NCBI GenBank assembly: GCA_910585935.1
Contig: CAJUHN010000018.1
Span: forward strand, 1-26,492
DNA from: an uncultured Lachnospiraceae bacterium
GTDB lineage: Bacteria; Bacillota; Clostridia; Lachnospirales; Lachnospiraceae
Reading direction: 5' to 3'
DNA length: 26,492 nt
The stretch's first letter is position 1. The number at the start of each line of letters is the position of its first letter. Of the stretch, positions 7,713 through 15,947 are shown piece by piece. The notes below the pieces were generated by a model that saw nothing but the letters and a program-made list of their open reading frames with translations, made no database searches and was not told where the DNA came from. The position numbers and the translations under genes are program-made.

Positions 7713-7902
7713 TTATCCACAAAAAATGTGGATAACTATGTGGATAGAGTGTGGATAACTTTTTTTTGGGAAATTTTGGTTGAAAAGTTATCCACATTCA
7801 ATCAAAGTTATCCACACGTTATCCACATAGTTATCCACAAAAAAAACACCCCTCAAACCCTTGTATTTACTGGGTTTTTTGGAGTTATCCACAATATCCA
7901 CA
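7713..7902. other. oriC cluster II: DnaA boxes between dnaA and dnaN
   Basis: Eight exact TTATCCACA boxes (starting 7713, 7727, 7750, 7788, 7808, 7819, 7831 and 7885) lie in both orientations after the dnaA stop, and a ninth sits at 7986. ATATCCACA at 7894 directly abuts the box at 7885. This is the second part of a bipartite origin of the Bacillus type, next to the unwinding site. The apparent open frame here (7728-7928) is a by-product of the repeated boxes. Confidence 0.9.
7855..7880 (+). terminator. Possible dnaA terminator
   Basis: AAACCC (7855-7860) pairs with GGGTTT (7872-7877) over an 11-base loop and is followed by further T residues. The stem is 6 bp and half A-T, so it is weak. 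It would end the dnaA transcript before the unwinding region. Confidence 0.4.
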
Positions 7903-7950
7903 CCCCCTACTACTACTACGAAGTATGATCTATATATATTATATATATAC
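7885..7950 (+). other. Origin unwinding module: paired DnaA boxes, DnaA-trio and DUE
   Basis: In order: two abutting DnaA boxes (7885-7893 exact, 7894-7902 ATATCCACA), a short C-rich spacer (7903-7907), a CTACTACTACTACGAAG tract (7907-7923), and an A/T-only stretch around 7931-7949. This layout matches the basal unwinding system described for Bacillus subtilis, where DnaA extends from the boxes onto repeating trinucleotides (3'-GAT-5') in one strand of the melting DNA. It is the best candidate for the site of strand opening. Confidence 0.85.
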
Positions 7951-7952
7951 GT

Positions 7953-7975
7953 CGCCCAACGCAGGCGTTTTTTTT
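7953..7975 (+). terminator. Short GC hairpin with T8 run after the DUE
   Basis: CGCC (7953-7956) pairs with GGCG (7964-7967) over a 7-base loop, then eight T residues follow. The stem is only 4 bp but all G-C. It could terminate transcription from dnaA, or simply mark the edge of the unwinding region. Confidence 0.4.
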
Positions 7976-8010
7976 CAAAAAAAAGTTATCCACATTTTAA
8001 CTATAAACTA

Positions 8011-8270
8011 CTAGAAATTTATATATTATGAATGTATAATATATATAGATCGCTCGAACATATGTACATTGGTCAAAAGGGGGGTCATAATATCGAATAG
8101 CTAGAAATTTATATTTTAAATATATTATATATATATATCGTTAAAAACAAGGGAGTAGTGTGGAAAGAGATCTTTCATAATGTGGAACGGCTAGAAATTT
8201 ATATTTTAAGTATATATTATATATATATCGCTAAAAAAGAGTGTATTGTAGAAAGGAGTTTTTTATATCA
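8011..8270 (+). repeat. Three AT-rich repeats at 90-bp period before dnaN
   Basis: CTAGAAATTTATAT recurs at 8011, 8101 and 8191, exactly 90 bases apart. In each unit a run of TA dinucleotides follows and ends in ATCGCT/ATCGTT at about +40. The second half of the unit is less conserved (TCATAAT at 8085 and 8175). The third unit supplies the dnaN leader: its second half contains GAAAGGAG, which is the dnaN Shine-Dalgarno. The units contain no DnaA box and no CRISPR-like spacers. They could be extra unwinding elements, a binding array for an unknown factor, or repeated promoters. Confidence 0.85.
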
Positions 8271-9376
8271 TGAAATTAATATGCAGTAAATCTGATCTTT
8301 TAAGAGCAGTTAATATTGTTTTAAAAGCAGTACCTTCACGAACTACAATGTCTATTCTGGAATGTATTTTGATTCAGGCATCGTCTGATATCATAAAGCT
8401 TACAGGGAATGATACAGAATTAGGCATAGAAACGGTTGTAAAGGGTGAAATTTTGGAGGAAGGGAAGATCGCCCTTAATGCTCGTATCTTTTCAGACATC
8501 ATTCGTAAATTGCCAGATAATGATGTGACAATTGAGAGCAATGAGAATTTTAATGTTATGATTGTCTGTGAAAAGGCGAAATTTACAATAGCGGGAAAAG
8601 CGGGAGAGGATTTCTCAAACTTGCCCTATATAGAGAAAAATAATTTTATTAGTTTATCACAATTCACACTGAAGGAGGTCATTCAACAGACAATTTTTTC
8701 GATCAGTGATAATGAGAGTAATAAATTGATGACAGGTGAATTGATTGAAGTGATAGACAATGAGATGAAAGTGGTTTCTTTAGATGGTCATAGAATTTCT
8801 ATTCGTAAGATTGAGTTAAAGGAGAATTATGAACATGTGAAGGTAGTAGTTCCCGGAAAGACGTTATCTGATATCAGCAAGATTTTAACAGGCGGAACAG
8901 AAGATGAAGTTCATATCTTTTTTACAAATAATCACATTTTATTTGAATTTGATAATACGATTGTTGTTTCTCGTCTGATTGAAGGAGAATATTTTAAAAT
9001 AAATCAGATGCTCTCGTCAGATTATGAAACAAAAATAGTGATTAATAAACGAGAGATGTTAGATTGTATTGATCGAGCCACTTTGTTAGTAAAAGAGGGA
9101 GATAAAAAGCCTATTATTATTAACATTAAGGACAATATGATGGAGTTAAAGATAAACTCTGTTGTGGGTTCTATGGATGAAACGGTGGATATCGTAAAAG
9201 AGGGAAAAGATATCATGATTGGCTTTAATCCTAAATTTTTAATCGACGCATTGCGCGTGATAGATGATGAAAAAATTAATGTATACTTAGTGAATCCAAA
9301 AGCTCCTTGTTTCATTCGAGATGATAAGGAAAGTTATGTATATTTGATTCTGCCAGTTAATTTTAACACCATATAG
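8270..9376 (+). CDS. dnaN: DNA polymerase III beta subunit (sliding clamp)
   Basis: DnaN forms the ring-shaped dimer that tethers replicative polymerase to DNA and recruits other repair and replication proteins through a hydrophobic pocket. The 368-residue length and three-fold repeat organisation fit the family. Characteristic stretches include LLRAVNIVLKAVPSRTT near the N-terminus, SDIIRKLPD, GHRISIRKIEL in the middle domain, NPKFLIDALRVID and the C-terminal YLILPV. The ATG at 8270 follows AAAGGAG, about 11 bases upstream. It follows dnaA after a 560-base gap that holds the unwinding site and the 90-bp repeats, so it is likely transcribed from its own promoter. Confidence 0.97.
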   Translation: MKLICSKSDLLRAVNIVLKAVPSRTTMSILECILIQASSDIIKLTGNDTELGIETVVKGEILEEGKIALNARIFSDIIRKLPDNDVTIESNENFNVMIVCEKAKFTIAGKAGEDFSNLPYIEKNNFISLSQFTLKEVIQQTIFSISDNESNKLMTGELIEVIDNEMKVVSLDGHRISIRKIELKENYEHVKVVVPGKTLSDISKILTGGTEDEVHIFFTNNHILFEFDNTIVVSRLIEGEYFKINQMLSSDYETKIVINKREMLDCIDRATLLVKEGDKKPIIINIKDNMMELKINSVVGSMDETVDIVKEGKDIMIGFNPKFLIDALRVIDDEKINVYLVNPKAPCFIRDDKESYVYLILPVNFNTI

Positions 9377-9386
9377 CCAAAATCAT

Positions 9387-9426
9387 TTATCCACATGTTA
9401 TCCACACAGCAAAAAAGTTATCCACA
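9387..9426. other. oriC cluster III: three DnaA boxes after dnaN
   Basis: Three exact TTATCCACA boxes at 9387, 9398 and 9418 lie in the dnaN-yaaA gap. A TGTGGATAT variant follows near 9440. They may regulate yaaA-recF-gyrBA or titrate DnaA. A third cluster is not part of the simple bipartite picture of Firmicute origins. Confidence 0.85.
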
Positions 9427-9524
9427 TTTTGAGAAACAAATGTGGATATTATAGGACATTTTATGTGGATTAGGTGTATAACATATTTTTATTAAATAAA
9501 AACAAGAGCAGAAAAGGGGAAATT

Positions 9525-9737
9525 ATGGAAAAGATTGTTTTAAAAGGTGAATTTATTAAGTTGGGACAGGCATTAAAGGCTGTTGGCTTTGTGGATTCAG
9601 GTGTAGAGGCTAAAATAGCGATTCAAGATGGAAAAGTAAAGGTAAATGGGGAAATCGAATATCAGAGGGGAAAGAAGCTCTATAAAGGGGATAGAATTTT
9701 GTTTGATGGAGAAGAAATAGAGATCGATGGTAATTGA
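9525..9737 (+). CDS. yaaA: S4-domain RNA-binding protein YaaA
   Basis: This 70-residue protein is almost entirely an S4 RNA-binding domain: FIKLGQALKAVGFVDSGVEAK, then QDGKVKVNGEIEYQRGKKLYKGD. YaaA-type proteins are conserved between dnaN and recF in Firmicutes and are linked to ribosome assembly; the exact substrate here is unknown. I choose the ATG at 9525 behind AAAAGGGGAAATT. A longer open frame from 9474 adds a Lys/Asn-rich stretch that is not family-like. The gene overlaps recF by 11 bases, so the two are probably translationally coupled. Confidence 0.92.
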   Translation: MEKIVLKGEFIKLGQALKAVGFVDSGVEAKIAIQDGKVKVNGEIEYQRGKKLYKGDRILFDGEEIEIDGN

Positions 9738-10806
9738 AACAATAGAGTTACAGAATTTCAGAAATTATAAAAAACTATCTATGAGGTTTGATGAGGGCAC
9801 TACTATCCTGCATGGTGATAATGCACAGGGAAAGACAAATGTTTTAGAGGCGATTGTTATGTCTGGAACGGCAAAGTCCCATAAAGGAAGCAAGGACAGA
9901 GAGATGATTTTGTTCGGCGAAGAGGAGGCTCATATTAAAACAATAGTGAGAAAAAAAGACATTCCATATCGAATAGATATCCACTTGAAAAAAAATAAAT
10001 CAAAAGGGATAGCTATTAATGGCATCCCGATTAAAAAAGTGAGTGAATTATTTGGTATTGTGAATGTAATATTTTTTTCTCCTGAGGATTTGAATTTAAT
10101 TAAAGACGGTCCAGGAGAAAGAAGACGTTTTCTTGATTTAGAATTATGTCAGTTGGATAAACTATATATATATAATCTGGTAAATTATAACAAATCGTTA
10201 AATCAGAGAAATCAATTACTGAAAAATTTGACCATACAGCCCGAATTTATGGATACTCTTGATATTTGGGATGAAAAATTAGTGGAATATGGAACAGAAA
10301 TCATAAAAAGAAGAGAAGCGTTTATCCATTCGCTTAATAAAATTATTTATCAGATTCACAAAAAACTTTCAGGGGAAAGAGAAGAATTACAAATTTTTTA
10401 TGAACCAGATATAGAGGTAGAAAATTTTGCATCTTCTCTAAAGAGAAATCGAGATAGAGATATAAAATTTAAAACAACAAATGTTGGACCTCATAGGGAC
10501 GATATGAGTTTTATCATACAAAATGTGGATATCCGCAAATATGGTTCACAGGGGCAGCAGAGGACAGCGGCGCTTTCTCTAAAGTTAGCAGAAATAGAAA
10601 TAGTAAAACAATTCATTCATGATACACCTGTTTTGCTGTTGGATGATGTGCTATCAGAATTAGATGGTCATAGACAAAATCATTTATTAAATAATATCGC
10701 CCATGTGCAGACAATTATCACTTGTACGGGATTAGATGGATTTATAGAAAACAGGTTTAAAATAAATAAAACTTATCAAATTGTAAATGGAACAATACTT
10801 AAATAA
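9727..10806 (+). CDS. recF: DNA replication and repair protein RecF
   Basis: RecF is an SMC-like ATPase that helps load RecA at single-stranded gaps and restart stalled forks. Walker A is GDNAQGKT (residues 30-37). The signature region reads KYGSQGQQRTAALSLKLAE. Walker B is PVLLLDDVLSELD, followed by the conserved histidine region. The 359-residue length is normal. It begins inside the yaaA stop region (ATG at 9727) and ends 21 bases before gyrB, so yaaA, recF, gyrB and gyrA form one rightward unit. The yaaB/remB gene often found after recF in Bacillus is absent here. Confidence 0.96.
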   Translation: MVIETIELQNFRNYKKLSMRFDEGTTILHGDNAQGKTNVLEAIVMSGTAKSHKGSKDREMILFGEEEAHIKTIVRKKDIPYRIDIHLKKNKSKGIAINGIPIKKVSELFGIVNVIFFSPEDLNLIKDGPGERRRFLDLELCQLDKLYIYNLVNYNKSLNQRNQLLKNLTIQPEFMDTLDIWDEKLVEYGTEIIKRREAFIHSLNKIIYQIHKKLSGEREELQIFYEPDIEVENFASSLKRNRDRDIKFKTTNVGPHRDDMSFIIQNVDIRKYGSQGQQRTAALSLKLAEIEIVKQFIHDTPVLLLDDVLSELDGHRQNHLLNNIAHVQTIITCTGLDGFIENRFKINKTYQIVNGTILK

Positions 10807-10827
10807 TTGAATTAAAGGAGGCAGATT

Positions 10828-12747
10828 ATGATAGGACAAGAATATGATGAAAATCAGATTCAGATATTAGAGGGATTAGAAGCAGTGAGAAAAAGACCTG
10901 GTATGTATATAGGCACAACAGAATCAAAAGGGCTTCACCATCTGGTATATGAAATTGTCGATAATGCAGTGGATGAGGCATTAGCTGGTTTTTGTGATAA
11001 TATTGATATATCTATTAATCCAGATAACTCCATCACCGTAATAGATAATGGGCGAGGTATCCCTGCTGGAATACATCCCAAGGCAGGGGTTTCAAGCATT
11101 GAAGTTGTATATACCATTTTACACGCAGGCGGAAAGTTTGGAGGTGGAGGTTATGATTTTTCAGGCGGACTTCATGGCGTTGGCGCTTCTGTTGTCAATG
11201 CACTGTCCGAATGGTTAGAAGTGCGTGTTTATCAGGGTGGAAAAATATATCAACAGAGATATGAACAAGGCAAAGCAGTATATCCTGTAAAAGTAATCGG
11301 CGAGTGTCCATTAGAACAAACAGGAACAGAAGTTTTCTTTTTACCAGATAAAGAGATTTTTGAAGAAACAGTGTTTAATTTTGAGGATTTAAAAACCAGA
11401 CTGCGAGAAACAGCATTTTTGATGAAGAATGTAAAGATTATTCTGAGGGATAAGAGAGAAGATCCAGAAAATGTAGTAACATTGCATTATGAAGGAGGGA
11501 TTAAGGAGTTCGTAACCTATCTCAATAAGAGCAGGGAAGTGATTTATGAGAATGTGATTTATTGTGAAGGCACGAAAGATGGAGTTTATGTGGAAGTGGC
11601 GATGCAGCACAATGATGCCTATACAGAAAGCTGTTATAGCTTCGTAAACAACATTATTACCCCTGATGGAGGAACTCATGTAGTAGGCTTCAGAAATGCC
11701 CTTACAAAGACTTTTAACGACTATGCGAGGGAAAATAAATTACTAAAGGACAATGAGCCGAATCTTTCTGGAGAAGACATTCGAGAGGGACTCACTACAA
11801 TTATCAGCATAAAAGTGAAAGATCCTCAATTTGTGAGTCAGACAAAGGAAAAATTAGGAAATAGTGAAGCGCGCAGTGCGGTGGACGGCATTGTATCGGA
11901 ACAGCTCACCTATTTCTTAGAACAAAATCCTGCGGTAGCGAAATTGATCTGTGATAAAGCGATTTTAGCCCAGAGGGCGCGAGATGCGGCCAGAAAGGCC
12001 AGAGATTTGACGAGAAGAAAGACAGCCTTAGAAAGTACCAGTCTGCCGGGAAAATTGGCAGATTGCTCCGATAAAGACCCTAAAAACTGTGAAATCTACA
12101 TTGTGGAAGGGGATTCCGCAGGTGGTTCTGCTAAGACAGCACGTTCTCGTAATACACAGGCCATTTTGCCTCTGCGAGGTAAAATTTTAAATGTGGAAAA
12201 GGCGAGATTGGATAAAATTTTGGGCAATGAAGAAATTAAGGCCATGATAACAGCATTTGGTACTGGTATTCATGAAGATTTTGATATTTCTAAACTGCGT
12301 TATCATAAAATTATTATCATGACAGATGCCGATGTAGACGGAGCGCATATTAGTACCCTCTTATTGACGTTCCTATACCGCTTTATGCCCGATTTAATCA
12401 AGGAGGGCTATGTATATCTAGCCCAGCCTCCTTTGTACAAATTAGAGCGAAATAAGAGGGTCTGGTACGCATATAGCGATGAGGAACTCAATCGGATTAT
12501 CGCAGAGGTGGGGAGAGATAATAGCAACAAGATTCAGCGATATAAAGGTTTAGGAGAGATGGATGCAGAACAACTATGGGAAACCACCATGGATCCAGAA
12601 AAAAGAATCTTGCTCAGAGTGACAATCGATGATATTTCTGCGGCTGATATTGATTTGACTTTTACTACCTTAATGGGGGATAAAGTAGAACCTAGAAGAG
12701 AATTTATAGAATCAAATGCGAAATATGTACAGAACTTGGATATTTAG
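10828..12747 (+). CDS. gyrB: DNA gyrase subunit B
   Basis: GyrB is the ATPase subunit of DNA gyrase, which introduces negative supercoils ahead of the fork. The GHKL ATPase domain shows EIVDNAVDEA with the catalytic glutamate (E42/43), DNGRGIP (73-79) and the lid GGLHGVGASVVNAL. The Toprim domain has EGDSAGGSAK and the metal-binding DADVDGAHI. The protein ends normally after the RREFIE segment, at 639 residues, the usual length for Gram-positive GyrB without the proteobacterial insertion. An AAAGGAGG Shine-Dalgarno precedes the ATG. GyrA follows after 41 bases. Confidence 0.98.
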   Translation: MIGQEYDENQIQILEGLEAVRKRPGMYIGTTESKGLHHLVYEIVDNAVDEALAGFCDNIDISINPDNSITVIDNGRGIPAGIHPKAGVSSIEVVYTILHAGGKFGGGGYDFSGGLHGVGASVVNALSEWLEVRVYQGGKIYQQRYEQGKAVYPVKVIGECPLEQTGTEVFFLPDKEIFEETVFNFEDLKTRLRETAFLMKNVKIILRDKREDPENVVTLHYEGGIKEFVTYLNKSREVIYENVIYCEGTKDGVYVEVAMQHNDAYTESCYSFVNNIITPDGGTHVVGFRNALTKTFNDYARENKLLKDNEPNLSGEDIREGLTTIISIKVKDPQFVSQTKEKLGNSEARSAVDGIVSEQLTYFLEQNPAVAKLICDKAILAQRARDAARKARDLTRRKTALESTSLPGKLADCSDKDPKNCEIYIVEGDSAGGSAKTARSRNTQAILPLRGKILNVEKARLDKILGNEEIKAMITAFGTGIHEDFDISKLRYHKIIIMTDADVDGAHISTLLLTFLYRFMPDLIKEGYVYLAQPPLYKLERNKRVWYAYSDEELNRIIAEVGRDNSNKIQRYKGLGEMDAEQLWETTMDPEKRILLRVTIDDISAADIDLTFTTLMGDKVEPRREFIESNAKYVQNLDI

Positions 12748-12788
12748 GAAAATCAAAAGTACCCGAAAATTATTTGGAGGAAAAAAGA

Positions 12789-15311
12789 ATGGATGAAAAT
12801 ATCTTTGATAAGATTCATGATGTGGATTTAAAAAAGACAATGGAGAATTCTTATATTGATTATGCTATGAGCGTAATCGCTGCACGCGCCCTCCCAGATG
12901 TGAGAGATGGGTTAAAACCTGTGCAGAGAAGAGTTTTATTTTCCATGATAGAATTGAATAATGGTCCAGATAAACCACACAGAAAATGTGCTCGTATTGT
13001 CGGTGATACTATGGGTAAATATCACCCTCATGGTGACAGCTCGATCTATGGGGCTTTGGTAAATATGGCACAGGAATGGTCTACTAGATATCCGCTTGTA
13101 GATGGACATGGGAATTTTGGATCTGTAGATGGAGATGGGGCTGCTGCGATGAGGTATACAGAAGCGAGATTGAGCAGAATCTCCATGGAAATGTTGGCGG
13201 ATATCAATAAAGACACCGTAGATTTTATGCCTAACTTTGATGATACAGAGAAAGAGCCTGTGGTACTTCCTTCCCGTTTTCCAAATTTATTGGTAAATGG
13301 GACTACAGGAATCGCAGTAGGTATGGCGACAAATATCCCTCCGCATAATCTGAAAGAAACAATTCATGCCGTAGTGAAGATAATTGATAATCGAGTTTTA
13401 GAAGATAGAGAAACAAGCATGGAAGAGCTTTTAGAGATTATCAAAGGACCAGATTTTCCGACTGGGGCGATGATTCTTGGGACAACAGGAATAGAAGAGG
13501 CTTATCGCACAGGAAGAGGGAAAATAAGAGTGAGAGCTGTGACAAGTATTGAACCGATGAACAATGGCAAGAACCGTATTATTGTCACAGAACTGCCTTA
13601 TATGGTGAATAAAGCGAAGTTGATTGAGAAGATGGCGGAGTTAGTAAAGGATAAAAAAATAGACGGGATAACGGATATTAGAGATGAATCGGATCGTACT
13701 GGAATGAGAATCTGTATTGAGTTAAGACGAGATGTGAATCCTAACATAGTACTTAATTTATTGTATAAACATACACAATTACAGGATACTTTTGGTGTTA
13801 TTATGTTAGCATTAGTGAATGGAGAGCCTAAAGTATTGAATCTCCTTGATATGTTGAAAAATTATTTAATCCATCAAGAAGAAGTGGTGGCGAGAAGAAC
13901 ACGATATGAATTAAATAAAGCACAAGAACGGGCGCATATTTTAGAAGGTTTATTAATTGCTTTAGATAATATTGATGATGTTATAAACATAGTTCGACAT
14001 TCAAAGTCAGTACAAGAGGCAAAAGCACATTTGATGGAGCGGTTTGGGCTGTCTGATCTACAGGCGCAGGCAATCGTGGATATGCGTATAAGAGCGCTCA
14101 CTGGCTTAGAACGCGAGAAATTAGAACAAGAATATAAGGCATTGATGGAGAGAATTGAGGAGTTAAAGGCTATTTTAGCAGATGAAAAGCGTCTGTTACA
14201 GGTGATAAGGGAAGAGATCTTAATGATTGCTGAGAAGTATGGAGATGATAGGCGTACTTCTATTGGGTATGACGAATATGATATTTCGATGGAAGATATG
14301 ATTCCAAATGAAAATGTGGTAATTGCCAGAACAAATCGGGGTTATATTAAACGCATGACAATTGATAATTTTAAGAGCCAAAATCGAGGCGGTAAGGGAA
14401 TTAAGGGGATGCAGACTATTGAGGAGGATTATATTGAAGACCTTCTCATGACTTCTACGCATCATTATTTGATGTTTTTCACGAATCATGGAAAAGTGTA
14501 TCGGATGAAGGCATATGAGATTCCAGAATCCAGTCGTACTGCGAGGGGGACGGCGATTATTAATTTGATTCAATTAGAGCCGGAAGAGAAGATAACGGCT
14601 ATGATACCAATTAAGGAATATAAAGAAAAATATTATTTATTTATGGCGACAAAAAATGGTATTGTAAAGAAGACACCGATTACAGATTATGCTAATGTGA
14701 GAAAGAAAGGGTTAGCTGCGATCACTTTGAGGGAAGATGATGAACTGATAGAAGTAAAGGCTACGAATGATGAAAATGATATTTTCTTAGTGACAAAATT
14801 CGGTCAATGTATTCGTTTCAATGAAAAAGATGTGAGAAGCACTGGAAGGACTTCTATGGGGGTAATTGGAATGAATTTAGAGGATCAGGACGAAGTGATA
14901 GGGATGCAGTTAAATACTCAAGGAAGGGCGTTATTATTCGTTTCTGAGAAGGGAATGGGGAAGAGAACCTTTATATCGGAATTTACGAAGCAGCATCGAG
15001 GCGGAAAAGGGATAAAATGTTATAAAATAAATGAAAAGACAGGAAATGTAGTGGGAGTGAAAGCTGTAGATGAGGATCAGGAGATAATGCTTATTACGAC
15101 AGAAGGAATTATTATTCGGTTAGAAGTGAATAATATTTCAAAATTAGGTCGTGTCACTTCAGGGGTAAAACTCATCAATATGGACGATAATATTACAGTA
15201 GCTAGCATAGCGAGGGTGAGGGAGTGTGAGAATGAGATAGAAAAGGATATTTTTAGTCAGTTAGAAGGAGAGGATAAAGAGGGGATAGAGATTGATAAGG
15301 TTGAGGAATAG
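12789..15311 (+). CDS. gyrA: DNA gyrase subunit A
   Basis: GyrA is the DNA-cleaving and DNA-wrapping subunit of gyrase. The catalytic tyrosine is Y123 in AAMRYTEARLS. The quinolone-determining region reads KYHPHGDSSIYGALVNMAQ (about 78-95). The C-terminal wrapping domain carries the GyrA box as NRGGKGIKGM and repeated blades (RTSMGVIGMN, ITSGVKLIN), and ends in an acidic tail. I choose the ATG at 12789 because TTGGAGG just upstream is clearly its Shine-Dalgarno; a TTG start at 12774 would use those bases as codons. The residue at the E. coli Asp87 position is glycine (G88). The gene ends the conserved replication block. Confidence 0.98.
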   Translation: MDENIFDKIHDVDLKKTMENSYIDYAMSVIAARALPDVRDGLKPVQRRVLFSMIELNNGPDKPHRKCARIVGDTMGKYHPHGDSSIYGALVNMAQEWSTRYPLVDGHGNFGSVDGDGAAAMRYTEARLSRISMEMLADINKDTVDFMPNFDDTEKEPVVLPSRFPNLLVNGTTGIAVGMATNIPPHNLKETIHAVVKIIDNRVLEDRETSMEELLEIIKGPDFPTGAMILGTTGIEEAYRTGRGKIRVRAVTSIEPMNNGKNRIIVTELPYMVNKAKLIEKMAELVKDKKIDGITDIRDESDRTGMRICIELRRDVNPNIVLNLLYKHTQLQDTFGVIMLALVNGEPKVLNLLDMLKNYLIHQEEVVARRTRYELNKAQERAHILEGLLIALDNIDDVINIVRHSKSVQEAKAHLMERFGLSDLQAQAIVDMRIRALTGLEREKLEQEYKALMERIEELKAILADEKRLLQVIREEILMIAEKYGDDRRTSIGYDEYDISMEDMIPNENVVIARTNRGYIKRMTIDNFKSQNRGGKGIKGMQTIEEDYIEDLLMTSTHHYLMFFTNHGKVYRMKAYEIPESSRTARGTAIINLIQLEPEEKITAMIPIKEYKEKYYLFMATKNGIVKKTPITDYANVRKKGLAAITLREDDELIEVKATNDENDIFLVTKFGQCIRFNEKDVRSTGRTSMGVIGMNLEDQDEVIGMQLNTQGRALLFVSEKGMGKRTFISEFTKQHRGGKGIKCYKINEKTGNVVGVKAVDEDQEIMLITTEGIIIRLEVNNISKLGRVTSGVKLINMDDNITVASIARVRECENEIEKDIFSQLEGEDKEGIEIDKVEE

Positions 15312-15359
15312 TAGTGATGGGGGTTAGGGTATGATTGATTGATTGGTAGGTAGGGGTAG

Positions 15360-15537
15360 GTTTTGGCGTGAGGGGCGCTCCAGCAAGGAACTCTTCCAAC
15401 GAAACCGCGCTCTCGCTCCGTTCCAGACGTAGCGGTACTAAGCGCACAGCCTTTTTGGGCTGTTTGCTAAGTGCCGACGTCTTCCAAGGGGTTTCTTTTG
15501 GAAGAGTTCCTTGCTGGAGCTAGTTTGTTGGCTGTTC
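15360..15537. repeat. Long palindromic repeat, full copy B, downstream of gyrA
   Basis: Two 23-base arms form a perfect inverted repeat: one starts GCTCCAGCAAGGAACTC near 15374, the other ends GTTCCTTGCTGGAGC near 15522. Inside them are a second inverted pair (AGACGT near 15425 with ACGTCT near 15477) and a central hairpin, ACAGCC-TTTTT-GGGCTGT. The unit could therefore fold into one long rod. One half matches bases 1-57, the other matches 20222-20286. It begins about 60 bases after the gyrA stop. It has no coding capacity; an open frame drawn across it is an artefact. It is a REP/MITE-like element or a strong terminator. Confidence 0.85.
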
Positions 15538-15767
15538 TGGAAGTGGTGAATGATGTTTGATACTTTTTATTTCGTTTATTTTTTATTCTTATTTTTGTTT
15601 TTATTTTTGTCTGTTTGCAATTTGTAAATAGGTTTGTTTCGTTTGTTATAATTTCGTGGCGAAAAACCCAGAGGCTTGTCTATGGGATAAAAGCCACATA
15701 GTTTCTACTTAACTTTCGCATAGAATAGATATATAATATATGTATAAATAGAAAGGATATTTAAGCA

Positions 15768-15947
15768 ATGGGTAGACCAAAATCAAATCATGTACAAATC
15801 AATATCTCTATTCCTATTGAGTGGAAAACACAATTGGAAAATCTTGCCCGTATCTATTCCGTTGAGGAAGGTGAAACTATCACTTTCCTTGATTTGATGC
15901 GGAGAGACATTCAAGAAAAATATCAGTTAGGTGAAAAGAATGAGTGA
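15768..15947 (+). CDS. Small ribbon-helix-helix-like protein, first gene of the IS605-type element
   Basis: A 59-residue open frame starts MGRPKSNHVQINISIPIEWK and ends QEKYQLGEKNE. It has a GAAAGGA Shine-Dalgarno about 8 bases upstream and overlaps tnpA by 8 bases, so it is almost certainly translated. The layout (basic N-terminus, one short beta strand VQINISIP, then two predicted helices) resembles the Arc/CopG ribbon-helix-helix DNA-binding fold, as in small autorepressors. I do not recognise the family by name. Its position suggests control of transposase expression or binding of the element ends. The TATAAT at about 15734 upstream could be its promoter. Confidence 0.75.
   Translation: MGRPKSNHVQINISIPIEWKTQLENLARIYSVEEGETITFLDLMRRDIQEKYQLGEKNE

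Noticed and set aside
15253..15447. 64-residue open frame on the minus strand after gyrA
   Set aside because: It spans the gyrA 3' end and the palindromic repeat arm, has no Shine-Dalgarno, and is explained by the repeat.
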